33,385 nucleotides of DNA, taken from Rhizobium sp. (GTDB taxonomy: Bacteria > Pseudomonadota > Alphaproteobacteria > Rhizobiales > Rhizobiaceae). Within the stretch, counting starts at the first letter, position 1; each line of letters opens with the position of its first letter. The DNA lies in assembly GCA_020621905.1 (NCBI GenBank), contig JAHRYZ010000017.1, positions 1-33,385 of the forward strand, read 5' to 3'. Below, piece after piece: positions 1 to 8,769 of this stretch. The translations under genes were made by a program, and so were the position numbers. The notes below the pieces were generated by a model that had not been told where the DNA came from, searched no databases, and was given only the letters and a program-made list of their open reading frames with translations.

Positions 1-568
1 CCTCGTTGACCCGCGAGGCGGCGAAAATCGCCTCGGCGAGCTTTTCGACGGCCTCGGCGATCGGCAGGTCCGGGAAGACCAGTCTTGCCCAGGACGGGTT
101 GGGATAGGAGCAGATGTTCCAGTTGATGTCAAAATTGGAGATATGCTCCAGCGCCGGCTTGTAGGCGATCGAATTGGCCTTGTTGGCGCGCGCCACCTTG
201 GCCGGGTCCTGGCCGGCCAGCAGCATCGGATTGTCGCCGGCAATCGCCAGCCGTGCCGCCCCGCCCTCGAAGGCCTTGGCCATGCCGTCATAGAGCCAGC
301 CGGACGCCTTGTCGAAGCTCTCGTCGGGTGCGTAGGCATAACGCGCCAGCGTCGTCTCCTCGTCGGCGTAGAACGTTGTGACGATGCCGGCGCCCGCCAT
401 GTAGGCGTGCTTGGTGATGAGGCGCACCAGGGCAATGCCGCGAGCGGCGCGGTCAGAACGGTCCCGGCCCTTCTGCAGCTGGAGCCCGACCTTGACGGCC
501 ACTTCGGCGAGCTTGTCGAGGCGGACCGGGTCGACCGGGTCGATGGCGGTATGGAGAGGTGCGTTCAT
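1..568 (-). CDS. Aminopeptidase, M29 family (partial, runs off the left edge)
   Basis: Manual minus-strand translation starts MNAPLHTAIDPVDPVRLDKLAEVAVKVGLQLQKGRD and includes YNWN-like 'NFDINWNICSYPNPSWARLVFPD', typical of M29/AmpS-type aminopeptidases. Absent from the ORF track because it is truncated. Confidence 0.8.
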   Translation of the reverse strand, partial: MNAPLHTAIDPVDPVRLDKLAEVAVKVGLQLQKGRDRSDRAARGIALVRLITKHAYMAGAGIVTTFYADEETTLARYAYAPDESFDKASGWLYDGMAKAFEGGAARLAIAGDNPMLLAGQDPAKVARANKANSIAYKPALEHISNFDINWNICSYPNPSWARLVFPDLPIAEAVEKLAEAIFAASRVNE

Positions 569-654
569 CGAATATCCTGCTTCCGTCGATTGCGTTGCGC
601 CCTTTTAGGACGGATTCGGGCAAAACAGAAGACGGATGCGAAGCCGGCGCCTGT

Positions 655-1326
655 TCAGACCGCCGGCCTCGCCTGCTTCAAGAGGACAGCGTCGTGCTTC
701 TCCAGGAAGGCCATGAGCCGGTCAGCATAATCGTCGGCGACCGCGCCCTTGACGCTGGGGCGTGCAGCCAGCGCCTGACGCCATGCAGTCACCTTCGGTA
801 GGCCGTCGAAGATCCGATGGTCGGCGAGCCTGTCGAACAGGTCGAAATAGCGGAAGATCGGCGCGAAGACCGCATCCACGAGGCTGAAATGTGCGCCGGC
901 GAAGAATGGCCCGTCCCCGACTTCGGCCTCCAGCGTGGCAAATCTGGAGGCGAGCACCTTGCTCTTGGCCTCCAGCGCCGCCTGGTCCTGGGTGGTTTCG
1001 AAGACCCAGAGATCGGAGAGGATCGAGGATCCGAACTCCATCCAGCCGCGATGACGGGCGCGCCGCAGCGGGTCGGCCGGGTGCAGCTTCTGGCCCGGTT
1101 GGGTCTCCTCCAGGTATTCGCAGATGACCGAGCTTTCGAACAGCACGTCCTGCCCGACCTGCAGCAGCGGAACCTTGCCGAGCGGCGATATTTTCAGGAA
1201 CCAGTCCGGTTTTGCCGCAAGGTCAATGTTGATGCGCTCGAAGGGCACGCCCTTCTCGGCGAGCGCGATCGCGGCGCGCTGGACATAGGGGCACAGATGG
1301 TGGCTGACGAGGCGTAGTTTGGCCAT
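655..1326 (-). CDS. Glutathione S-transferase family protein
   Basis: MAKLRLVSHHLCPYVQRAAIALAEKGVPFERINIDLAAKPDWFLKISPLGKVPLL is a GST N-terminal thioredoxin-fold signature (CPYVQR, GKVPLL). Confidence 0.9.
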   Translation of the reverse strand: MAKLRLVSHHLCPYVQRAAIALAEKGVPFERINIDLAAKPDWFLKISPLGKVPLLQVGQDVLFESSVICEYLEETQPGQKLHPADPLRRARHRGWMEFGSSILSDLWVFETTQDQAALEAKSKVLASRFATLEAEVGDGPFFAGAHFSLVDAVFAPIFRYFDLFDRLADHRIFDGLPKVTAWRQALAARPSVKGAVADDYADRLMAFLEKHDAVLLKQARPAV

Positions 1327-1351
1327 GGGGACGTCCTTCCGTGTGAAATAT

Positions 1352-1406
1352 ATGCATATGCATGTAATTCATCTTGCGGAGATCGTCAAGATGCATGTAA
1401 TTGCAT
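1352..1406. promoter_or_regulatory. Candidate MarR operator region in the divergent GST/MarR intergenic space
   Basis: Perfect palindrome ATGCATATGCAT at 1352-1363; direct repeat ATGCATGTAATT at 1358-1369 and 1391-1402, 33 bp apart; ATGCA-N6-TGCAT at 1391-1406. Confidence 0.5.
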
Positions 1407-1408
1407 CT

Positions 1409-1861
1409 ATGTCCGACGATAAGAAGACCGCCCCGTGTTCAGCCGCGAGCGCCACGGAACTCTGGGTTACGCTGGCGCGCGCGCAGCAGCGTGTACTCGC
1501 GGCGATGGAACGCGACCTGAAGGCGGCAGGCTTGCCGCCCCTCAGTTGGTACGATGTGCTATGGGAGCTCGATCGTACGGAAGATGGTCGCCTGCGCCCT
1601 TTCGAGATCGAAGAGCGCACCCTGTTGACCCAGTACAATCTGTCGCGGCTGATCGATCGGCTGGAGAAGGAGGCGCTGGTGCGCCGCGAGGTGTTCGACC
1701 AGGACTGTCGTGGACGCTGGGTCCTGATCACCGAGGCGGGGCGGGAAAGGCGTGCGCGCATGTGGACGATCTACGGGCGCTCGATCGAGGAGCATCTGGG
1801 AGCCCGGTTGAGCGAGGAGGAGGCGCAAATGCTGACAAGTCTGCTCAAGCGACTGGCCTGA
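1409..1861 (+). CDS. MarR family winged-helix transcriptional regulator
   Basis: LPPLSWYDVLWELDRTEDGRLRPFEIEERTLLTQYNLSRLIDRLEKEALVRREVFDQDCRGRWVLITEAGRE is a MarR wHTH pattern. Start at MSDDKK (1409) preferred over the long ORF start at 1319. Confidence 0.88.
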   Translation: MSDDKKTAPCSAASATELWVTLARAQQRVLAAMERDLKAAGLPPLSWYDVLWELDRTEDGRLRPFEIEERTLLTQYNLSRLIDRLEKEALVRREVFDQDCRGRWVLITEAGRERRARMWTIYGRSIEEHLGARLSEEEAQMLTSLLKRLA

Positions 1862-1879
1862 GGCTCGGCCGCGCCGTAG

Positions 1880-2353
1880 TCAGGCGACCAGCGACGCGGC
1901 GATGGCACCCAGCGCCTTCAGCGCATCTTGCGGCGAAAGCCGAATCTGGAGGCCGCGCTGCCCGCCGTTCATGTAGACCAGCGGTTCCGCCATCGACTCG
2001 ATCTCGATCGCCGTCGGCACAAGCTTCTTCTGGCCGAAGGGGCTGATCCCGCCGACCACATAGCCCGTCGTCTTCTCGGCCACCGCCGGCTTCATCATAG
2101 CCGCATGCTTGCCGCCGAAGGCGGCGGCGAGCTTCTTCATGCTCACCTCCTTGTCGGAGGGCACGACGACGCAGACCGGCTTGCCGTCGAGTTCGGCCAT
2201 CAGCGTCTTCAGCACGCGATGCGGCGCCTCGCCGATCGCCTCCGCCGCCTGCAGCCCGATGCGTTCGGCGTTCGGATCATAGTCATACGTCACGGTGGTA
2301 AAGGTCACCCCGGCCTTTTCCAGGAACTGGGTCGCGCGCGTCGTCTTCGCCAT
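1880..2353 (-). CDS. ybaK: YbaK/EbsC-type aminoacyl-tRNA deacylase (Cys-tRNA(Pro) deacylase)
   Basis: MAKTTRATQFLEKAGVTFTTVTYDYDPNAERIGLQAAEAIGEAPHRVLKTL...GKHAAMMKPAVAEKTTGYVVGGISPFGQKK is a YbaK domain signature. Confidence 0.88.
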   Translation of the reverse strand: MAKTTRATQFLEKAGVTFTTVTYDYDPNAERIGLQAAEAIGEAPHRVLKTLMAELDGKPVCVVVPSDKEVSMKKLAAAFGGKHAAMMKPAVAEKTTGYVVGGISPFGQKKLVPTAIEIESMAEPLVYMNGGQRGLQIRLSPQDALKALGAIAASLVA

Positions 2354-2357
2354 GAGA

Positions 2358-2699
2358 TCAGGCCTTCAAAGCAGCGGCGTAGATTTCCGGCTTGAAGCCG
2401 ATGAGCAGCGTGCCGTCAGCCTCCAGCACCGGGCGCTTGATCATCGAGGGCTGGGCGAGCATCAGGGTGATCGCCTTGTCCTGGTCGAGATCGAGCTTTG
2501 CCTCGCCGGGCACCTTCTTGAAGGTCGTGCCGGCGCGATTGAGCACGGTCTGCCAGCCGGCTTCGCCGCACCAGCGCTCGAGATGGTTCCGGTCAATCCC
2601 CGAGACCTTGTAGTCGTGGAAGGCATAATCGACGCCGTGCTCTTCGAGCCATAGGCGGGCCTTCTTCATCGTGTCGCAGTTCTTGATGCCGTAGATCAT
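2358..2699 (-). CDS. ArsC family reductase (YffB/Spx-like)
   Basis: MIYGIKNCDTMKKARLWLEEHGVDYAFHDYKVSGIDRNHLERW...GTTFKKVP...PSMIKRPVLE is an ArsC/Spx-type thioredoxin-fold pattern. Confidence 0.88.
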   Translation of the reverse strand: MIYGIKNCDTMKKARLWLEEHGVDYAFHDYKVSGIDRNHLERWCGEAGWQTVLNRAGTTFKKVPGEAKLDLDQDKAITLMLAQPSMIKRPVLEADGTLLIGFKPEIYAAALKA

Positions 2700-2837
2700 G
2701 GCGGCCATGGGATCGGTCCTCATCGACGCTGGGCGGGGAAGGCGGCGGCGGGCGACGCTTGTGAACTGACATAGCAAACCTCGGACGCTTTGCAAGCCGC
2801 GCACGGCCGTTGCAGCCGGCTGCGTCGGCTTCCACAA

Positions 2838-3644
2838 CTAGCCTCCAATGCTATCGGCGGCTTCCCTGGCCCGGTCGGCGGCGGCCTGCGCGTCTATGAT
2901 GGCTTGAACCGCTTCCTCTCGCCCGGTGGCGGCATGGCTTTTGGCCATCTGGGCAAAACCCGCAGCGGTCTGCGCAGAGGACTGCGCAGCGGCTCTCAAG
3001 GCCATGACCACTGGTTGGTCCCCTTTTGCTTCGGCCTCCTTGGCGTCGCGGGCCATGTTTTCGGCTTGGATAGCCATCTGATTGGCCGTGGCCGCAAGAT
3101 GCATGGCGAGCTGAGCCTCGTTCAGGCTGGAGACGGTCGAAGTGCCCCTGTCATTCATAAAAGTCGTGTCCCAATTCAATGCGGCGGCTGGCTCTATACA
3201 GTGTGTCTGCATGTAGGCTTGGAATTGTGCCGTCAGATCTGCCATCTTTTGGGAAACATTATCACGCGTTCGCGCAGCCTTTCCCAGTTCCACCCCATAG
3301 CCTACCCCCAGCTTGAAGCCCTCCTGCAGGCCGTCGCCAAATCCGAGACGTTCGTCGCCAGGCGAAAGTGCCTCCGGCGTCGGAACTTTCAGCAAGAGGC
3401 TCGACGGGTTCTCAACGGGGCTCTTAGACAAATCGTTGTAACCATCGACCACGCCGCGCAGCCAGCCGGGGTAGGCGCCTTTGCATGCGCCGCTATGAAA
3501 CTTCGTCGTGTCCCGATCGGCGAGAGCCGGCGACACGCCCCAAATGCTCATGCAGAGGGCAACGATGATCGCAAAGGCTGAGAGAGATGCCTTGGCGCTT
3601 GTTCTGCGAATGAAGCTCTCGACCCGCTCGACCTGCCATCTCAT
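2838..3644 (-). CDS. Hypothetical exported Ala-rich protein
   Basis: ORF with a plausible start at MRWQVERVESFIRR followed by hydrophobic ASLSAFAIIVALCMSIWGVSPALA (signal-peptide-like). C-terminal half is Ala-rich and probably helical (AAATANQMAIQAENMARDAKEAEAKG). No family recognised. Confidence 0.65.
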   Translation of the reverse strand: MRWQVERVESFIRRTSAKASLSAFAIIVALCMSIWGVSPALADRDTTKFHSGACKGAYPGWLRGVVDGYNDLSKSPVENPSSLLLKVPTPEALSPGDERLGFGDGLQEGFKLGVGYGVELGKAARTRDNVSQKMADLTAQFQAYMQTHCIEPAAALNWDTTFMNDRGTSTVSSLNEAQLAMHLAATANQMAIQAENMARDAKEAEAKGDQPVVMALRAAAQSSAQTAAGFAQMAKSHAATGREEAVQAIIDAQAAADRAREAADSIGG

Positions 3645-3898
3645 GTTGGCTTCCCCTGCTTGATGTCCGTCACTCTGCAGATGAGGGTAACCATCGGGCG
3701 CAGCACGGCAACCTGCATTGACCTGCATCAGCTTTTTCGGGCGAAATGGTGAGACGGTCGCAAGTCTCGAGCAGCACCTGTCGCCAGAAATTGGAGCCCT
3801 TGCCAGCATGATTGTCTAGCCCGATATGGGGCTAGCAGCAGGCTGGGTGTCTGTCGCATGAACACCGTCCTCGATTCGTCAGAAGGAACCAAAGACCT

Positions 3899-4312
3899 AT
3901 GACAAATACAGCCAGCGCTTTTACCCGCCAGTTTTTTCATGGGACACGCGCAAATCTCGAACCGGGAGATTTGATCGTCGTCGGCTACCAGTCCAACTTC
4001 ACTGAAGCCAAGCCGCTATCCTGGGTGTATTTTTCAGGTACGCTTGATGCCGCGATCTGGGGCGCTGAGCTTGCTGCAGGCAGTGGGCGAGGGCGCATCT
4101 ATGTGGTGGAGCCAACCGGGCCAATCGAGGACGACCCGAACCTGACAGACAAGAAGTTTCCTGGAAATCCAACGCTATCGTATCGCTCCCGCGATCCGCT
4201 GCGAATTGTCGCCGAAGTGACAAAATGGCGGGGTCACCCGACTGAACAACTAGAGCAGATGAAGGCTAGCCTCGACCGCTTGAAGACAGAAGGTGCCGAA
4301 ATCATCGACTAG
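3899..4312 (+). CDS. arr: NAD(+)--rifampin ADP-ribosyltransferase (Arr family)
   Basis: FFHGTRANLEPGDLIVVGYQSNFTEAKPLSWVYFSGTLDAAIWGAELAAGSGRGRIYVVEPTGPIEDDPNLTDKKFPGNPTLSYRSRDPLRIVAEV matches the Arr family pattern. Confidence 0.93.
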   Translation: MTNTASAFTRQFFHGTRANLEPGDLIVVGYQSNFTEAKPLSWVYFSGTLDAAIWGAELAAGSGRGRIYVVEPTGPIEDDPNLTDKKFPGNPTLSYRSRDPLRIVAEVTKWRGHPTEQLEQMKASLDRLKTEGAEIID

Positions 4313-4377
4313 GGCCGATCGACATTCAGATTTCTGACGTAGCGCGGTTGGATTTCGCCTCTGGGAAAAGCGAGCCC

Positions 4378-5940
4378 TCACTCCCACTCGATCGTGCCCG
4401 GCGGCTTCGACGTCACGTCGTAGACGACGCGGTTGATGCCGCGCACCTCGTTGATGATGCGGGTGGCGGCGCGGCCGAGGAATTCCATGTCGTAATGGTA
4501 GAAATCGGCGGTCATGCCGTCGACCGAGGTCACGGCGCGCAGCGCGCAGACGAATTCATAGGTGCGTCCGTCACCCATGACGCCGACGGTCTGCACCGGC
4601 AGGAGCACGGCGAAGGCCTGCCAAATGGCGTCGTAAAGGCCCGCCTTGCGGATCTCGTCGAGATAGATGGCGTCGGCTTCGCGCAGGATCTCCAGCTTCT
4701 CGCGCGTGATGCCGCCGGGGCAGCGGATGGCGAGGCCGGGGCCCGGGAAGGGATGGCGGCCGATGAAGCTGTCCGGCAGGCCGAGTTCGCGGCCGAGCGC
4801 CCGCACCTCGTCCTTGAACAGTTCGCGCAGCGGCTCGACCAGCTGCATGTTCATGCGTTCGGGAAGGCCGCCGACATTGTGGTGCGACTTGATCGTCACC
4901 GACGGGCCACCGGTAAACGAGACGCTTTCGATGACGTCCGGATAAAGCGTGCCCTGGCCGAGGAAGTCGGCGCCGCCGAGCTTCTTCGCCTCGTCCTCGA
5001 AGGTCTCGATGAACAGGCGGCCGATGATCTTGCGCTTGGTTTCCGGGTCGCTCACACCTTCCAGTTCGCCGACGAAGCGGTCGATAGCGTCGACGTGGAT
5101 GAGGTGCAGGTTGTAGTGTTCCTTGAACATGGCGACCACGTCGGCCGCCTCGTTCTTGCGCATCAGGCCATGGTCGACGAGAATGCAGGTCAGCTGGTCG
5201 CCGACGGCCTCGTGGATCAGCAGAGCCGCGACAGAGGAATCGACGCCGCCCGACAGCGCGCAGATGACGCGTTTGTCGCCGACCTGGTCGCGAATGGCCT
5301 GCACCGCCTTGGCGCGATACGCCGACATGGTCCAGTCGCCCTTGAGCCCGGCGATCTTGTGGATGAAGTTGCCGATCAGCTTGGCGCCGTCCGGCGTGTG
5401 CACCACTTCCGGATGGAACTGCACGGCGTAATATTTGCGCTTCGCGTCAGCGATGAAGGCGAAGGGGGCGTTGGACGAGGTGGCGACGACCTCGAAGCCC
5501 GGCGGGATCGCGGTGACGCGGTCGCCATGGCTCATCCAGACCTGGTGGCGCGAGCCGGCCGACCACAGGCCCTCGAACAGCGGGCATTCCTTGTCGATCT
5601 CGAGGAAGGCGCGGCCGAATTCTCGGTGATGGCCGCTTTCGACCTTGCCGCCGAGCTGGGCGCACATCGTCTGCTGGCCGTAGCAGATGCCGAAGATCGG
5701 CAGGCCGCTGTCGAAGATCACCTGGGGTGCCCGCGGGCTTCCCTCGTCCAGGGTCGAAGCCGGGCTGCCCGACAGGATGATCGCCTTCGGTTTCAGCCGG
5801 TGGAAACCTTCCTCGGCGGACTGGAAGGGGACGATTTCGCAATAGACGCCGGCTTCGCGCACGCGTCGTGCGATCAGCTGCGTTACCTGGCTGCCGAAAT
5901 CGATGATGAGAACGCTGTCGGGATGTGCTGTCTGGGTCAT
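4378..5940 (-). CDS. guaA: GMP synthase (glutamine-hydrolysing)
   Basis: 520 aa; GATase motif [11 protein letters not shown]-PPase motif [11 protein letters not shown]-terminus [13 protein letters not shown]. Confidence 0.98.
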   Translation of the reverse strand: MTQTAHPDSVLIIDFGSQVTQLIARRVREAGVYCEIVPFQSAEEGFHRLKPKAIILSGSPASTLDEGSPRAPQVIFDSGLPIFGICYGQQTMCAQLGGKVESGHHREFGRAFLEIDKECPLFEGLWSAGSRHQVWMSHGDRVTAIPPGFEVVATSSNAPFAFIADAKRKYYAVQFHPEVVHTPDGAKLIGNFIHKIAGLKGDWTMSAYRAKAVQAIRDQVGDKRVICALSGGVDSSVAALLIHEAVGDQLTCILVDHGLMRKNEAADVVAMFKEHYNLHLIHVDAIDRFVGELEGVSDPETKRKIIGRLFIETFEDEAKKLGGADFLGQGTLYPDVIESVSFTGGPSVTIKSHHNVGGLPERMNMQLVEPLRELFKDEVRALGRELGLPDSFIGRHPFPGPGLAIRCPGGITREKLEILREADAIYLDEIRKAGLYDAIWQAFAVLLPVQTVGVMGDGRTYEFVCALRAVTSVDGMTADFYHYDMEFLGRAATRIINEVRGINRVVYDVTSKPPGTIEWE

Positions 5941-6019
5941 GGCGAGCCTTTAATGAAAAGCGCGGATTCTTTCAATCGGAGAATTGTGCCGATTGTCCGC
6001 AATTCCGGTGCTTTCGGGC

Positions 6020-6658
6020 CTAGAACCAGAACACGCCGTCTTCCAGCGCTTCGAACAGGGTGTCGACGGTGAGCGCCAGCTTGCGATCGACGACGTGGAG
6101 ATATTCCTTCCAGTCGTCGACATGCTTCAGTTCCTGCTTGCCGTCGGAAATGCCGCGCAGCCCGATCAGCGGCAGGTTGAAGGCATGGCAGGTCCTGAGG
6201 ACGGCGAAGGTTTCCATGTCGACCATGTCGGCGTCGATCGCGTCATAGGTGGCGCCCGAAACGATGTTGGCACCGGTCGAGAGGCTGGCGGTCGGCACGC
6301 CGGGAATACGCAGCGGCAGTTCGAGCGCCGCCGGCAGATCGAGAAACGGGGTGCGCCCCTTCTCGAAGCCGAGCGGCGAGGCATCCATGTCGCGATAGGA
6401 GACGGACGATGCCTGATAGATCTCGGTCTGCTCCAGCCTGGCCGAGCCGGCCGAGCCGAGCGAGACGACGAGGTCAGGCCGCTCGTTCTGTTCCTCGAGT
6501 TTCGAAAGCGTGCGCGTCAGCGAAATCGCGGCCTCCACGGGGCCGACGCCGGTCATCAGCGGTTCGATCCGCGAGCGCAGGAACGAACCGTATTCGGCCT
6601 CGACCGCCATGACGAACAGGATCGATTTGCCTGATACCGACTTGAGTTCGAACGTCAT
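6020..6658 (-). CDS. 5'-methylthioadenosine/S-adenosylhomocysteine nucleosidase-like phosphorylase
   Basis: VMAVEAEYG, GVGPVEAA, SLGSAGSA and DMVDMETFAV motifs. Start at 6658 overlaps the stop of the upstream thioesterase ORF by 4 bp. Confidence 0.82.
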   Translation of the reverse strand: MTFELKSVSGKSILFVMAVEAEYGSFLRSRIEPLMTGVGPVEAAISLTRTLSKLEEQNERPDLVVSLGSAGSARLEQTEIYQASSVSYRDMDASPLGFEKGRTPFLDLPAALELPLRIPGVPTASLSTGANIVSGATYDAIDADMVDMETFAVLRTCHAFNLPLIGLRGISDGKQELKHVDDWKEYLHVVDRKLALTVDTLFEALEDGVFWF

Positions 6659-7104
6659 CCGGAAATTCCCTCGCGGCCGCGAACGGCCATCATCGTGCTG
6701 GTCATGGAGGCAATGAGCTTGGCCGGGCCGTCCCCGATCGCATAGCCGCGGCCATCGGCCACGATGATGGTGGAACCGGGCTTGGTGATCTCGCCGCGAA
6801 ACAGGAAGCGCTCGCCCTTGCCGGGCGACATCAGGTTGACCTTGAACTCGATCGTCAGAAGCGAGACGTCCGGCGCGATCATCGTATAGGCGCTGTAGGT
6901 GCAGGCGGCATCGAGGGCTGCGGAAATCACGCCGGCATGCAGGATGCCGTGCTGCTGCGTCAGCTTCTCGTCGAAAGGCATTTCGATTTCGACGACGCCC
7001 TGGCTGACGCTGGTCAGTTCGGCGCCGAGCGTGCGCATGGCACCCTGCCGCGCGAAGCTCTGCCGAATACGCTCGCCGACCGCGTCGCTGTTGATTTCGC
7101 TCAT
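6655..7104 (-). CDS. PaaI family hotdog-fold thioesterase
   Basis: QQHGILHAGVISAALDAACTYSAYT...LLTIEFKVNLMSPGKGERFLFRGEI is a PaaI hotdog signature. Confidence 0.88.
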   Translation of the reverse strand: MSEINSDAVGERIRQSFARQGAMRTLGAELTSVSQGVVEIEMPFDEKLTQQHGILHAGVISAALDAACTYSAYTMIAPDVSLLTIEFKVNLMSPGKGERFLFRGEITKPGSTIIVADGRGYAIGDGPAKLIASMTSTMMAVRGREGISG

Positions 7105-7189
7105 CTGGATGCCCTCTCGCAGGTGCGAAATTGGCATGCCCGATGCGCTTCGGCAAGCGGCCCGAGAGCAGATTCGGGTGGCTGCGGTA

Positions 7190-7642
7190 CTAGTTCATGA
7201 GGAAAATCGAGGCGTTGAGCAGGGTGGCGAAGGCGACCCAGGCGGCATAAGGCAGGAACAACAGTCCGGCCACCCGGTCGAGCGGCCCGGCCTTCCAGAT
7301 GAACCCCAGGATGGCGATCAGAATCGCCACGATCAGCAACAGCGCCAGACCGGTTGCCTGAAGGCCGAAGAAGGTCGGCGACCAGAGCATGTTGAGGGCG
7401 ATCTGGGCAAACCAGATCTGCATCGCGGCAGATGCCGGCGCGACCAGCCAGATGCGGGCGCCGGCAATGGCGATCATCACGTAGAGCACGGTCCAGACCG
7501 GCGCGAAGATCCAGGGCGGCGGGTTGAAGAACGGCTTCTCCAGCGACTGGTACCATTCGCCCGGCATGTTGGAGACGCCCGAGAGAATGCCGAGCCCGAC
7601 GACGGCCGCGATGAAGACGAGATAGGTGACGAACTTGCGCAT
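7190..7642 (-). CDS. tspO: TspO/MBR family protein (tryptophan-rich sensory protein)
   Basis: MPGEWYQSLEKPFFNPPPWIFAPVWTVLYVMIAIAGARIW...QIALNMLWSPTFFG, classic TspO/MBR. Confidence 0.95.
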   Translation of the reverse strand: MRKFVTYLVFIAAVVGLGILSGVSNMPGEWYQSLEKPFFNPPPWIFAPVWTVLYVMIAIAGARIWLVAPASAAMQIWFAQIALNMLWSPTFFGLQATGLALLLIVAILIAILGFIWKAGPLDRVAGLLFLPYAAWVAFATLLNASIFLMN

Positions 7643-7686
7643 GGCGTGAACATAGGGCGCCGTAGCTCTCCGCCAAGGCCACCGCC

Positions 7687-8768
7687 TTACGAAAGGCGGA
7701 CGATATGCTGGTCCCAGGCGACCGGGCTGCCGTTTGCGCCGAAATGGCCGTCATAGAGGACACGGCAAAGCCGGAGGCCGCCGGTGCGATGCCGGCCGCA
7801 TCGGCGACGGTGGTGGTCGTGACCACCGCGCCGCTCCGTCCGTCGATGGTGACGGCCAGCCCGCCCTTCGGCGAGGCGATGCCGATAAGACCGTCGCGCC
7901 GGTTGACGGCGATGGCGCCGACATAATTGGCAAGGCCTCTCGTCACCGCGTCGGGAAGGGACACGAAGGAAAGCGCCTCGCCTTTGGAAAAATGCCCGAC
8001 CAGTGGCGGCATGTCGTTGCGCGAGCCTTCATACTGGCAGGCGAACCAGGCGCGACCGTCCTGGTCCACATCCAGATGCCGGGTCGACAACTGGCTGAAC
8101 TCGTGCGGCATGACATGCTTTTCGATCAGCGCACCGCTCGCCGCATCGGCGATCACCAGGGAGGGTTCCATGCGATCGAGGTTGAGCTTGGTGCGGCCGA
8201 AATCCGGATGGGTCTCGATCCCGCCATTGGCGATGATCAGCAGGCGGCCGTCGTCGCTGACCGTCATGTCGTGCGTGCCGATGCCATGGGCTTCGAACTC
8301 GCCGATCCGGCGGAAACCATCCGTGGCGTCATAGATGCCGATCATGCCGCGATTGGCGTCGAAATCGTTTTCGCTGGCATAGAGCAGCCGGCCGTCCGGC
8401 GAAAAGTGCCCGTGGCCGAAGAAGTGCCGGTCGGCCGGCGCGGCGATCACGATCGGTTCGCTGCGTCTGCGTGCGTCGAAGATGACCGCAAAGGTACCGG
8501 GACGTCGGGCGAAGGCGACCGAGAGGCCTGTCGCCGGGCTGTGGCCGAGGCCGTGAATGCGGTCCGGCAGATCGATCCGGTCGATGAAGGTGCCGTCCTC
8601 GGCGACCAGGCCGATACCGAAAGTTCCGTCCGGCGCGCGGAAGCCGGAGGCAAAGACCGCATCGCTGCGCTCGAGCGCGAAGAGCGCACGCGGCGAAAGC
8701 GAGGCGAGGAACAAAGCCCCCGCCGCCTTGATGAAGGATCGCCTGTCGATCAGCGCCGATCGCCGCAT
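7687..8768 (-). pseudogene. DUF1513 domain-containing exported protein, C-terminus frameshifted as sequenced
   Basis: N-terminus MRRSALIDRRSFIKAAGALFLASLSPRALFAL (Tat-like). Beta-propeller-like body. After ...AAGIAPAASGFAVSS the other frame reads YDGHFGANGSPVAWDQHIVRLS* ending at 7687, so one base is apparently missing near 7755/7756. Confidence 0.75.
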
Positions 8769-8769
8769 C

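Noticed and set aside
4348-6072. 574-aa ORF on + strand antisense to guaA
   Set aside because: Shadow ORF from GC-rich codon bias opposite a clear guaA; Asp/His/Arg/Ala-rich composition and no family signature.
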